Below, piece after piece: positions 41,640 through 53,033 of a stretch of 64,000 nt of DNA. How positions within the stretch are numbered: position 1 is the first letter of the stretch; each line of letters opens with the position of its first letter. Source of the DNA: Phytophthora sp. 'mugwort' (lineage: Eukaryota; Oomycota; Peronosporomycetes; Peronosporales; Peronosporaceae); contig JAUCEF010000014.1 of NCBI GenBank assembly GCA_033558025.1, positions 1,860,001 to 1,924,000 on the forward strand, in the 5' to 3' direction. Both the position numbers and the translations under genes were made by a program. The notes below the pieces were generated by a model that had not been told where the DNA came from, made no database searches, and was given only the letters and a program-made list of their open reading frames with translations.

Positions 41640-44600
41640 TTGGATAGGCGTCACATTAGCACTGTTCGGTCGCTATGGTTCGATGGCAAGAACGTTTTGG
41701 CGTACATGGAAGGCCTGAAGGCGGCGTTGAAGGCTCGGAGTGCTGGAAGAACCTCATTGGGATGGAGACCAAGCTAGAGCGCGATGGAACCCCAGAAACA
41801 AAGCGACGACGCAAGAAATGGAGGGAAAAGGCGCTGATGTTAAACGACATCTTGACGAACACACTTGCCGATGGAACTCGCGTTCGTTTGGCTCATTTGA
41901 ATACCCCGCAGACAAAATGGACTGCGTTAGTGGAGGACTTTGAAAAGAAATCGTTGCTGTTGCGCTTTTCAAGCGCCGTGAGCTGCTTCACGCAGAATTT
42001 GATGGCTATAATGAATCGATTCGTGATTACATTCATCGTGTTGAGGCAATTCGCCAGGAGCATACACTCATGGGCGAAGTTGTTTCGGATCGTGAACAGA
42101 TTACTGCAATTTTGACCGGTCTCGGGGAGAAATACGAGAGCAAAGTGGAGACCTTTGATAACTTCGATGATTACACCCTACAGCAAGTCAAGGTCAAGCT
42201 CACCAGCAGAGAAGAATGATTGAACCAAACCAAGGCCGTTTCTGATGCACGAGCGTGATAGAACTCACAGCCGACTCTAAGATATGAGTCTGCACCCCAG
42301 CTTCCCACGGAGAGAGTACCTTCTTCGCTCAAGGAAGCAAGAACCGTGGCGGACAGCAAAAATGGAGACGAACAAGCTGGAATTGCGGAACATGGGGCAT
42401 TATGAACGAGACTGCACCGCGCCGAAGACCGACCAGTCGAAGAAAGGAAAGAAGGGCAAAGGCAAGCAGCAGGCAACACACCAAGAAGGTAATGACATTC
42501 AAGATGACGTACCGGGCTATTATAACCCGTACGAGAACAAGTCCAAAGGAAAACCTGTTCACATGATCGAAGTCGTGAGGAACGACAGAACGCCCTGCTA
42601 CACGTGCTCTTCGTCTAAGATTGAGTCTACAGCTGGATTTTTGTTGTCATTAGTGTTGGATAATGCTTCTGGTGTGAACATTGTGGCTGTCGCGAAGCAT
42701 TCGCCTCTCTTACTAAAGACAATGAAACAGTCATGAGTGGGTGAAGAAATTAACAACGCTGAAGCCCGAGTACAAGGGATTGATAACGTTTGCTGTGGTA
42801 GATGCACTCACTAAAAAGAAAGTGCCGATCACCGTTGAAGCTCTGTCTGTTGACGGCGCCACATACATATTATCGCAGCGAGTGATACTTGCAGCATGGG
42901 TTCAAATCGCAGACAAGTGATGACCAAGAAACAAACGCGTTGATTAACCAGTGAGGAAATACACCTGGAACTTTGACATGGTTGATGGTTTGTATCGGTC
43001 GACTGTGGAGATACCTCAGCCAATCAACTCGTTGGCGGTGTTGCAGGTTGCAGCCCAATCGTCTTCCTCCTTGAAGATTTGGCACATGCGTCTAGCCCAT
43101 GCGAATTGACAGGCAATCAAGGAGAAGGAGGAAAATGAATTAGTGACGGGCATGCAACTGGCACGAGAGGAAAGAAAGCTAACAGGGAGCTGTACAATCA
43201 CGGTGCAGCCAAAATGAAACGAATGACGTTCCGGAAGACAACTCCACAGAGAACAACTGTACCGTTTGAGAAATTGTTGACCTGGGCTTCATTCAAGTAC
43301 CGACAATGGAGGGGCACACGATGTACCTGCACTTGGACGAAGGTTCACGTTACCAATGGCTTTACATGCTGCAGGGAAAGGATGAAACTGTGGATCGGCT
43401 GCGCGACTTAAGCGATCATGTTAACGCTAAGCACGAGAAGGCTGTAAGAATCGTTCACTCGGACCAGGGAACTGAGTTCATAAATGCGAAAGTAGCAGAC
43501 CAGTTGGCTGGTGGGTCGCTGCAGATTTTCTCGCATCCGCACCCACCGGAGGAGGCCTGCTTGATTGAAAAGGTTCAGAAGCTTTGCTCAACAAGGTTCG
43601 AGCGGTCTTGTACAGCAGTTGTATGCCTAGCATGTTATGGGGCGAGGCCGCAGCGTACGTGATTGAGACAAATAGTCGCACAAGCACTAAAGGGAAATAA
43701 GGACCACGTGACTCCGTACGAGAAAGTGTTTGGGTCGAAGCCCAGCGTGAAACACCTGCGTCCGTTTGGTTGAAATTTGTGGACAAATTGTATCACGCAC
43801 ACAAGTTGTCGATGCGAGGGATACCTACCTTGATGGTAGGTTATGCAAGCACGACACAAGGTTATCGGTTACTGGACCTTACTACTGGAGTGATAAGCGA
43901 ACATCGAAGGTAGAACGTGAAGTTCTTCGAGCACATCACGCTACCGAGTGATTACGTTGATAAACTATTAAACGTGGTCTATCGTCAAACGCGTAGGCCC
44001 GACCTCGCCTCAACGAAGCTGCCGTTTGCTACATTGCTGGTTATGGAAGTGCCGGACCCCGATGCGAGCGACCAGATTCCTGATGAACTGAGAGCCACAT
44101 CAGGTAGTGCGCCAGCGCACAAGGGGGTGACAATCCTAGCAGTAGTGTGGAGCACAGAAGCCTAACAAGAAAGAAGAGAGTCTTGAAGAAAGACGACCCG
44201 CTTGCAAGCACAAACGTCACTTGCCAGTGAAGTTAAACGATCTAAGGCGATCCTCGCGTGAAAGAAAGAAACCGGCACATCTTCGTCGCGAGTGTCTTCA
44301 GTGCATCCACGTCTGCAACAGCCACGATGAGACTTCAAGTCCCGTTAACGTGGGAAGAAATGACGGAGTCTTTACAGCGTGCGAAGTGGCTGGAGGCCAG
44401 TAAAGAAGGGTTGGTTTGCTAAGTTTCAAAGCAAGATTGGTTATTCTGGGTTGTCTTTAGATTTGGGGTCTAGAGTTTGACGACACGTTTGCTCCAGTTG
44501 TGCGGTTTGAGACACTGAGATTCGTGCTCTTGTTATCGGGCATGACCAAAACAGTTATCAGCAGTTTGACTTGGTCACGGCGTTCTTGAATGCTTGAATG

Positions 44601-45820
44601 CACCGATAGAGCGTGTTATATACAAGGAGCAGTCCCATGGGTATGTGAAGCGCGGCTGTGAGGATTGGGTATGCCTCTTAAAGCGAAGTATCTATGGGTT
44701 GTGCCAGTCGCCGACGAACTGGGACAGCATGCTGTACATGGCGCTGGTAGAGTTTGGCTTCCGCCGGTGCTTTAAGGATGAAGCGCTCTACTGGATTCGT
44801 GTGGAGACACGGTTAGTGCTCTTACCGATCTACGTAGACGATATCTTGATTATCGGCTGTGAGCAAGACGTGGATGCCATAGCGGATAAATTGATGGCTG
44901 GCTTTAACATAAAGGAGCTTGGCGCTTAAATTACTTGCTGGGGTTGAAGATCACATACGAGCCGCAGAGGCGCGTGGTCTTACAACAATCGAAGTATGTG
45001 CAAGACATCATGCATAAATTTCATATGGACACTGCGTGCATTCCTACGACTACTGACGCGGTGAATTTGCAGCCGGCTTGCGATGACGAGCATAAGCGAG
45101 ATGAGTATCGTAGCTTGGTCGGATGCTTGCAGTACTTATTAAGCGGATCTCGGCCGGATCTGACAACAGCAACGAGAGTGCTGAGCAACTTCTTGGAGAT
45201 GTACAGCGCGGTGCATTGGCGAGCAGCGAAGAGAGTTCTTCGTTACCTGATTGGCCGTTAGGACTTGGGCTTGCAATACAATTTGGTGGAAGCTAGAAAC
45301 TATGCGAAGCTTCACATTGAAGTCTTACCGACGCCAACTTTGCTTCGGAATGGGGAGACATGAAGTCTGTGAGTGAATTTACAGTGTACTGCAATGGATA
45401 GCTAATTTCAGCAAAGAGCTGGAAGCAAGAAATTATCGCAGAGGGCACATGTGAAGCAGAGTTGATTGCGGCGAACACAGGCACGCGTGACGCCGTGTGG
45501 TTGGAGCAGCTGGTGGACGGGTTGAAGTTGCCAAGGGAAACATTACACTTTATTGTGACTCTAGAAGTGCGCGTGAATTGATGCAACACGCTGGCAAACA
45601 CCGTCGCATCAAGCAGCTCAGAATCAAAGACCTAAAGATCCGCGAGTACGTGGCAAACAACGGCTTGGCCGTGAAACCTGTGACGTCGAAAGAGAACGTC
45701 GTGGACATGGTGACAAAACCGCTGCCGGTTGAGGCGTTCCGGCGCCACCGTGCACAACTGGGAGTACGTGCAATCGGGTGTGCAGCCAAGAGCAGTGGTA
45801 AAAGCTCCGTTGAAGAGTAG
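41640..45820 (+). pseudogene. Copia gag-pol polyprotein, multiply frameshifted
   Basis: Domains appear in order. Gag is at about 41690-42220 (FDGKNVLAYMEGLKAALKA, then RDYIHRVEAIRQEHTLMGE in another frame). A zinc knuckle near 42390 has lost its first cysteines (MGHYERDC). The protease region is near 42655 (LDNASGVNIVA). The pre-integrase motif WHMRLAHAN is near 43080. The integrase core at 43306-43560 has LDEGSRYQWLYML and VRIVHSDQGTEFINA. Reverse transcriptase at 44594-45261 includes IYVDDILIIG, with the YVDD active site intact. RNase H is at 45290-45830 (LYCDSRSARELMQHAGKHRR). Stops and shifts separate nearly every domain, so no protein can be made. Confidence 0.85.
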
Positions 45821-46150
45821 GCGGAGTAGCTGGATCCGTGGTGCGTGTGCCACATGGTTTGCAAGGACCAGATGAGGCCCCAGTGCGCGAACAAAAGGGA
45901 GCTCACAGCCTGATGAGTTGAGCGTAACAAGGTGACATACCGATTTGGCACACTGCGGAGCTCAGCGGCTGGAAGGAAATCCCCACGAGCAAAGTGGAAG
46001 CTGTGCGTTCGTGGTGTACATGAAAATACATTGATTTCATGTTGATCAAGTGGCATCCATACTGGTAAAGGGTATTGACGTTTGCTGCTTGTTCTGAATG
46101 ATTAGCGATGTACATGAATCAATCAAGAAGTGGCGAAGTCGTGAAGAGAG

Positions 46151-46362
46151 TAAGAGAAGCAAGATCCAAATTGCGACTCCTGCTACCAGCCTCCAGCGTA
46201 CGACAATCGAACAGTCGAGTCCCAACGGGCTCCGGGCCAGCACAAAGCAAAAGCATCCGCAGTTTGCCGGGCCGATCACAAGATAGCTACGCTAATAAAG
46301 CCGACCTTTGCCCGCGCAAGCCACGCTGCTACTTGGTTGTGCTCTTTGTTTGGTAGTAGAAA
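46151..46362 (+). repeat. Copia 3' LTR
   Basis: Matches 41401-41614 with about a dozen substitutions or small indels. It is preceded by a purine-rich tract at 46143-46150. Confidence 0.8.
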
Positions 46363-46394
46363 CTCATTTACGCCATGGCAGTGGTTGAAAGCCA

Positions 46395-46530
46395 CCTGTA
46401 GGTATACCCCTGACATTTGTTGCATTCGTGTTGCGTTCTCATCCGATTGTGCTCTTGGAAATCTTAGCGATTTCTGAAGGATAGACTAATTCGTCTTGAA
46501 ATTGGAGCTTCTTGTCCGTCAGGGTTGCAA
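46395..46530 (-). pseudogene. Relic of a BEACH-gene paralogue (LamG-like domain)
   Basis: A stretch of about 43 bases (46475-46517) matches 25121-25163 of the BEACH gene with only three differences, and weaker similarity extends on both sides. On the minus strand it reads DKKLQFQDELVYPS and then SKSTIG, against DKKLQFQDDLVYPSG and SKCTIGGG in the intact gene. The next residues (stop, then ERNT) parallel GGRNTTT. A stop and total loss of the rest show that it is dead. The difference pattern is that of an old paralogue, not a recent copy. Confidence 0.6.
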
Positions 46531-47012
46531 TTGTTCCTTGTATAAAGAGTTGATTTATGCTTTCATCATATTTTCACATTTTCCAAAACTTCCCTCGCTA
46601 AGGTGCATGTCTGTACCACAGTTTTGGTACAGCGTTGCTCTGCCGGTGGATTCAGACAGCGCACTGCTTCTTGCGTCTTGACCATGCTGGCCCACCGCGC
46701 TTAAAGAGTCGCCACCTACATTTACAAGTGGCGAGAGGAGGCGCATCAGCACGAACATGGACAAGGAAAAGGACAAGTGGAATGAGCAAAGGTACGTCCA
46801 ACAGGCGGTAGCCTTCTCTGAATGGGCTTTCCCATCCTGAAGGTGCGAGTGTTTCGTAACGACGGGTTGATTCTGCGCCAGAAAATGAGTTACGAGAGTA
46901 AATATTCGTGCGAGTTATATTGTTCCTAATTATACAAGGGGGTACATGCAGCGAAATATCAAGTGTGGGTGAAGGCAACGGTTGGTCGGCGATACGTAGC
47001 TCCATCCCTCTC
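46531..47012. other. No supported gene; possible transposase crumb
   Basis: Around 46700-46745 one plus frame reads VATYIYKWREEAHQHEHG, like the end of a transposase helix-turn-helix. It is too short to call. Nothing else was seen. Confidence 0.35.
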
Positions 47013-47468
47013 TTACCAAGCGACTCGCTCGTCGATGCGACCCGGCAGACGCCGCATCATGCGTGCCCGGCGTCGCATCCACATGGCCTTAGTCATGGGG
47101 ATCTTGCAGCCGGCTACAATGTTGCTGATGGCGTTGGGCGTGTCCAACTCGGGCGGGATCTGCACGGGCGGTACAACCACGCGCCGTAGTTTGAGGAAGC
47201 TGAAGCGCGCACGCTGATGGCGCGAGGGCGAGGACAGCAGTAGATCCTTCAGGCCTTGCGCCTCCCCAGGCAGGAGCTCGCTGTGATTGTTGTCTTGAGC
47301 CAGCGCTGGGTCGCTGGCGCGCCGAGTCTGCAAGATCTTCCTGGCGGAGGCGCCTGGCAACCCCACGGGTGTGGGCTGGATGCCGCGGAGGAAGGCTGGC
47401 TTATCAGGACTGCCGACCTGCGTCCTTCCGGTCATCTTCGATAATGAAGAGAGAGTGTCGGTCCGCAC
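47013..47468 (-). CDS. Orphan coding segment of unknown function
   Basis: A GC-rich 151-codon frame with coding character: an early Pro/Gly stretch (PTPVGLPGASARKILQTRR), a middle helix, a hydrophobic RRVVVPPVQIPPELDTPN and a basic end (MWMRRRARMMRR). No domain was recognised. It lies about 800 bp downstream of the EF-hand gene on the same strand and may be a 3' exon of it or a separate gene. The supposed ATG at 47468 is uncertain, since a CAG acceptor-like site lies near 47407. Confidence 0.4.
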   Translation of the reverse strand: MRTDTLSSLSKMTGRTQVGSPDKPAFLRGIQPTPVGLPGASARKILQTRRASDPALAQDNNHSELLPGEAQGLKDLLLSSPSRHQRARFSFLKLRRVVVPPVQIPPELDTPNAISNIVAGCKIPMTKAMWMRRRARMMRRLPGRIDERVAW

Positions 47469-48280
47469 GATGTACTTCTACGTGGCCAGCCTTTCCCAAG
47501 CCATATGGGACTCAGTATGCGGCTACAATTGCAAGAAGATTGCTTCGCGCATCTCTGTGACCAACTTCAACGAGTAGCTGCCTCAGTCAATTGATGTTTT
47601 CCTGGAGTCATTTGGCATACTATCTGTATTGTGCTAGTTAGCGACCTCGTACAGTTTATCACTGTAAGATGTTTCGTCTTGTCCGCGGGAGAGATTTCAT
47701 GCAGAATGATGCAATGTGCACCACCACGATTACCCACTTCAACGAAATCATGACGCGTCGTTCGGCGGTGGCTCTGCAGCTTAACGCCATCGTGACAGTG
47801 GAATACCAACTCCGTGTTGCTTGCACGCTAATAGCGGGCTCCTATCGGCGTGATGCTGGTTTCGCCCGGCAATACAAAGAGTGACAGTGCAAATCCGGTG
47901 GAGCTCACTGTACAGAGTGTGGAAGGTCTACCATACCAGCAGGGGTACGTCAGTGCAGAATGCGGATGGGCTCAGCTGCGGGGCTGCATTTCGATGCTTG
48001 TATTTTTAACCCATGGTGATAATTTGAAAGGCCAAGACTTGACGAAAATTTTCTAAGTACAACACTTTTGATGGCGATATTTTTTAACGGTCGCAACTGG
48101 AGAACGTATAGGCCCACCCATCGACACAAACAAGCCTGGCATTTTACATGGTAATCTTACATCTGATGGTACACTTCTCGATGCGCTATAAAGTGTGTGA
48201 TCAGTCAGGAACAAGAAGATGCTGTCACTAGGCAGGGTTATGCTTCACATTCTCGCTCATAATCCAGTTTGCGATAATAT
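47469..48280. other. No supported gene
   Basis: The plus-strand frames 47371-47577 and 47669-47884 are short, and each carries a similar phrase near an ACTTCAACGA sequence (TNFNE and THFNE). This could be a decayed tandem duplication. No domain was recognised. If the EF-hand gene extends to 47013, this stretch would be a long intron or an insertion. Confidence 0.35.
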
Positions 48281-49514
48281 CTACAACAAATATCTTATCG
48301 GCAAACATTCTCGGGTATCTGTAGTTGTGGGGAGGGTTGACATGCTACTGCAGTGTCCTGCCATGGACTCGACTCGCCTATAACTGTCCACGCCTGATTG
48401 TTCGAGCAGCTTTGCGCTCGCACGTCGAGCTTCTAAATTGTCCAAGCTCGGGCTTGAAACAATAGAATGCGTGGGCGTCGCGAGAGATCTCTCAACCGCT
48501 GGAAGTGGTGTTAAGAGCTCTAAGCGTCGCTGCTGTCCACGTCTACTCGCCCCCGGGGTTCCAAGCACCGATGGGGGCATCGCTTGCAGACGCTACAGTA
48601 AGTACACAGCAGCAGGTCCACGCAATTAAGTCACTCTGGCATAAATCATTTTGCAATAAACGAGCAGGTGCAAACCTTGAGAGCGCTGTTCCGAATGAAG
48701 ACCTGCTCAAGAGCTTGAAAGCGAAGCTCTTCCCGATGTCGAGTGGCCAATGCAGCAAGTTTGGCTTTCTTAGTCATAGCACGTCGATGTCGCGATCGTC
48801 CTGGCGAGGTGGAGCCACCTCCAGCTGGGCTCTTTTCCTCCTTGAAGTGTTTAAGCTCCGCGAGATCTTCCTGGATAGATTGTGACGTAAAGTTCGTGAT
48901 TGAATCAAGGATAAATCGCCGCCTCTCCATCGATAGCTGCGTGTTAATCTCCAAGAAGCCCGAGCTCTGGTGCTGCATATACATCAAGCAGCTTAGCACT
49001 ACCATCTGAATCGAATGCCGATGCTACTCTGTTCTCGCACCTCCATTTTCTTCGTGAGCTGGTGAAACATCACCTCATGCTTCTGTGGACTCGCTCCCTT
49101 GTTGTGCCTAGCGTGCGGCGTCAGAAAATCCACAAACTCCTGGAAATCAATCTGCCCATTCGAGTCCTTGTCCAGTTTGCTTACGATTTGCTCGATCTCC
49201 CGTGTATCGTTCACGATGCCGATGGACAGCATCGGGTCCTCCAGCTCCTCGACCGAGATCTTACCAGACCCATCTGAGTCCAGTGCGTTAAACCACTGCC
49301 GAAGCATGCGCTTTTGTTCGCCTGAGAACTGGAAGCGCGGCTGCTTGGCTCGCTTGGTCAGCCACGCGTTCTGGTCGATCTGCAGCAGCTGCTCCTGCAG
49401 AGCGCGATGCCTTGCAATCGCGACCGCCGACGGACCCGCCAACTGGTCCGACGCGGCCTGCCACCAGCAGCCTTCTTGCTTTTCCTTCTTCTTGGCCCCA
49501 CCACGAGCGGCCAT
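48281..49514 (-). CDS. EF-hand calcium-binding protein (3 exons)
   Basis: Exons 49514-49041, 48972-48676 and 48592-48281 join in phase 0 to 360 residues. Introns are 68 and 83 bp with GT-AG ends. Two canonical EF-hand loops are present at residues 79-90 (DSDGSGKISVEE) and 115-126 (DKDSNGQIDFQE). After them is a helical, basic region (RHRRAMTKKAKLAALATRHR) and a Ser/Thr/Pro-rich tail. The pair of EF-hands should bind calcium. The rest gives no hint of an enzyme, so a calcium sensor or axonemal/cytoskeletal adaptor is possible. It is transcribed divergently from the Integrator-like gene with only 152 bp between the ATGs. A further 3' exon at 47468-47013 is possible. Confidence 0.75.
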
Positions 49515-49666
49515 CGCCTTCGTCTACGCTTGCATCAACCTGCGTCCCCACGAGCCCGACCGTGTTGACTTGCTTCAACTATTTTTGAAGCCATCAACTA
49601 TTTACTTAATAACATCACTTACAAGTTACTTCAGCCTGCGTGTTACTTCGCAGACTTCATTGTAAG
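49515..49666. promoter_or_regulatory. Short bidirectional promoter region
   Basis: These 152 bp separate the start codons of the EF-hand gene (-) and the Integrator-like gene (+), so both promoters must lie here. The sequence is AT-rich with several ACTTCA/ACTATTT pyrimidine stretches. No single core motif is certain. Confidence 0.5.
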
Positions 49667-52600
49667 ATGAGCTCCGCAGGCAAACGGGAGCGGGAGTGGG
49701 AGGCGTCGGCTTCGGGCGGCGACAGCGTTGCCTCCATGGCTGATGCGGACTCCAAACGTCCGCGCATCTCTTCTTTGACGCCTTCTCTTTCATCTGTTGG
49801 TTCGTCTGTCTCTCAACGCGCTCTGTTGACTCCGGAACAAGGCTCTCAAGTGCACCCGACGGCCGTCTTGGCCGCCATTCGAGTCAAGTTGCAGAGCACG
49901 TCAGATCCTCATTTACAATCCCGCCTTCTGTTGCAATACAGCTCGACTGCGGCTTCCCCGGGCGCTAAGACGGCAGCAGCCATTGACTTCCTCTTCTCGT
50001 TCTTGCAGCAGAATCAGACGCAATCCGAGACGCCGAATGACGGGAATCCGACCAGCAAGGACGCCGGCGGCAGCAGCGGGGCGATCGTGGTTGGAGCCAT
50101 CGTGCGTGGACTTAGACAGCTGCTCGCTGTCAAGGCGGCCGTGGTGGAGCCCATGATCCAAGTGGACGCCATGGGCGAGCAGCTCATGCAGTGCATGAGT
50201 GTGGGTGAAGACTTTAAGCTCCGTCGCGACATGATGCGCATCGTGGTGGACTGTCTTATGCTCACAAAGAAGTATACGCAGGTCGAGACGCTGCTGCACA
50301 CATGCGTGCAGGACCACGACACTGGCATGCAAGCCATTTGTCTGCGTGGGTATCTGAGGCTGCACGATGCAGGACGGTGCTTTGCTGCGAAGACGTCTTC
50401 AACTCCAGATATGCAGGACGCTATAGTGGATCATTTCGACCGACTGGCGAGTTTTGTGCTGTTTGCACAGAGCGACGAGGTGCGCGTGCTGGCTGCTCAA
50501 GTGCTTGTGGCACTGGCAGATCTGCACCCGCAACATCAAGTGGCGAACAGCAAGTACTTCCTATCGTCGACGGTGGCGAAGACGCCGCTGCTGTTACCAG
50601 AGAAAGCGTTTTCTGTGTTGTGTATGGCGGGTAGCGATGCCTCTCAAGTGGTGCGAGCTGAGGTAGCGAGGTGTCTGCGCAGTTTTTCCCGTGTGCTTGC
50701 CAGCGAAGTCGTGGAGCACGCTGTCATTAAGACGCAGATCGATGAAGCTGTGGTTGATGTTGCGCCAGAGATTGTAGCGATGAGTACGCGTCGTATGATG
50801 TCTAGTGGTGTATTGCTATCACTTCTGGAGGATATCGACGTGGATGTGGCTGCTGAGGCTTCGCGCACCATCGCCAGATTGAGTGAAATGGCTACGACTC
50901 CTGATGCTAGTACAGCACGATGGAGTCAACGGTCATTGGAACGCGCTATCACAGCTCATCTGGACGTTCTGCCCCATGCAAGTAATCCCAGCACCTCACA
51001 ATTGCGTCAAGTCTTGGTGAAGTCTTTGGGGCGTCTACTGATGTGCCGACACACACTTGAAACGAAGACCGACTTTGTCATTTCTAGCGCTGATTTGAGC
51101 TCCTTGTTACGAGACCCGGTATCCAACACAGACAGCGCCAAATCCGCCGTCGTCGAGATCTTACTTGTGCTAAAGCATTGTGACTTTTCAAGCACTTGGG
51201 CCGTTCAGCGGCTTGTAGACTTCGTATTGGAGATAGCGGCTTCAACTACGTTCGAAAACTTCCCAATGAACAGTAATGACGACGATAATTCGGACTGTTG
51301 GAAGAACAGGTTTCTTGATGCAGTGCGAGATCTCGGAAGAAAATGCTCAAAGGTGCTGCAGGCCGATATTACCTTATCAGACCGCGTGAAACAAGAGACG
51401 TCTCCACAGCGCAGTGGCCAGTCTCCTCTCGTGAAAAGCGCGAGCCAAGCTCTACTGGGTCACACTAGTCGTACAAATGGCGACAACTCGGAGGCCACTA
51501 AAAGCGCTCCATCTGTCGGAGCTAGCTTGTTCTTCCTGAAGACCTCACCCACGGAAGCATCTCCTACTGATTTACACACTTCCCGCGTGTCCTCTCAAGT
51601 GGCTAGCGCGATGGAGCTCCTACGAACGCCTCCTCGAGATGGAAACATTACAGGGTCCCTCAAAGCGGTAAGCTCTGTCGCTACAGCCATCTGTACAGTT
51701 TTCTTTTAGACTAATGTCTGTTGTATTTTGTATATCTAGATCCACCGACTTCGCGCTGCATTTGCCGCGGATGATCTTGATTGTTCCTTTCGAATTGTAG
51801 ATGCTCTTGTTCGTCTACGTCAGCACGTACATTCGTTTCCGGATGCATCAGCTGCGTCAGCGTCGACAGCGCACAAGTATGTGTCAATGTCGGCCATGCT
51901 TAGCACCAGTCCGAGTGTGAGTTCTGGACACGTTATAATCAGTGGAAGAAGTCAAAACCTGAAAGAAACGGAAGCTTTCGCGAGTCTTCAGCTACCCAAC
52001 GACCTGCAAAAAAGCTGCCAAGAGATGGCCGACCTTGCGTCAGGTGTCTACGTGAAAGCTTTCGCTCTGAGCTCATCGCCTCGCACTGAGTTGCTACAGG
52101 TCACTGATTTCTTCGTTTTTTTAATCGTGAATGAGTCTCTTGAAACTAACAATTCTCTTCCTATTTGCTCTAGCTGGTTATGTTAGGAACTGTAGGACTC
52201 GTGCTCGCGTTGCTGCAACACTCGGCCGATAGTCTTCTCACTATTGAAAAACTGCGGTGGATAGCCAAGGAAGCAACTCGGTTGCGGTTCCTGGTCAATG
52301 ACAGCCAGCACCAAGACGAGGTTTGGTTGTCAACCCAGCTGCTGTCCGACGTGAGCTCGCTGAACGATCTGAAGCAGGCTTTTGTCGCTATCGTTCGTAA
52401 GGCGTGGCCCACAGCACTTGTTGAAGCAGCAATTGCTCGCTGTTTGCCGGCAATTAGCGGCTCTGGTCTGAACTATCGTCGTCTGGCTACCGCTCATGCA
52501 TCGATTTTGGAACCAAGTATGAGTACGTCTACCAAGCCGGAACCTCGAGAAATTACGGCAAATTGGCCGTTTGAACAGCGCATCCGCTTCTTCTTCACGA

Positions 52601-53023
52601 ACGTGCGGGATATTACTCAGATATTTGTCAAGAGCGTGCTCCCCAATGGCGAGATAGCCTACAGTCATGTGCCAGCGATATGCATCCGCAATCAAGGACC
52701 ACGGAAATACTTGGTGGATCACACTATTACGTTGACTGTATCGCCATTTTCGGACCCTACGGCATTCACAATGGTCGTATGCCTCGGCCACCCAACGCTG
52801 CCGGGAAGTGTCAAGGTAAGCAACCACTTGGCACAAGTTTTGGGTTTGATAAGGCGATGGATTGACTTTTGTTTGGTTTTAATACTATGCGCAGCCAAGC
52901 ACTCCTGGATCTGGAGAGACGAGTCCACAAATGTTCACAGAGATCTCGGACTCTGTTCGTGTACCAATTTTCCATCGCACGAGTTCCACACTGAGGCATG
53001 CAGCCGCGAGGTCGACTGCATGA
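49667..53023 (+). CDS. Integrator complex subunit 4-like HEAT-repeat protein (4 exons)
   Basis: Exons 49667-51667, 51740-52099, 52174-52815 and 52895-53023 join in phase 0 to 1043 residues. Introns are 72-79 bp, GT-AG. The start is the ATG at 49667 rather than an upstream in-frame one at 49640, because the protein then begins MSSAGKRERE. Residues about 60-560 are helical HEAT/ARM repeats (SDEVRVLAAQVLVALADLHP, DIDVDVAAEASRTIARLSEM). A region around 670-900 with further helices is followed by a beta-rich C-terminus (HTITLTVSPFSDPTAFTMVV). Order and length (human INTS4 is about 960 residues) suggest INTS4, a scaffold of the snRNA and mRNA 3'-end cleavage module. Another HEAT protein remains possible. 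The gene ends 10 bp from the convergent methyltransferase. Confidence 0.7.
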
Positions 53024-53033
53024 TTAGCGGGCA

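Larger units (their letters stand above)
41401..46362 (+). mobile_element. Ty1/copia LTR retrotransposon, nearly full length
   Basis: Two direct LTRs (41401-41614 and 46151-46362) share roughly 94-95% identity by hand alignment and enclose a copia-ordered polyprotein: gag, protease, integrase, RT, RNase H. A primer-binding site follows the left LTR and a purine-rich tract (GAAGAGAG) precedes the right one. The coding region is broken throughout. I could not see a target-site duplication at the chosen limits. The total length is 4962 bp. Confidence 0.88.

Noticed and set aside
49640..49666. In-frame upstream ATG for the Integrator-like gene
   Set aside because: It adds only nine atypical residues, and the ATG at 49667 follows a better purine context; kept out of the model.
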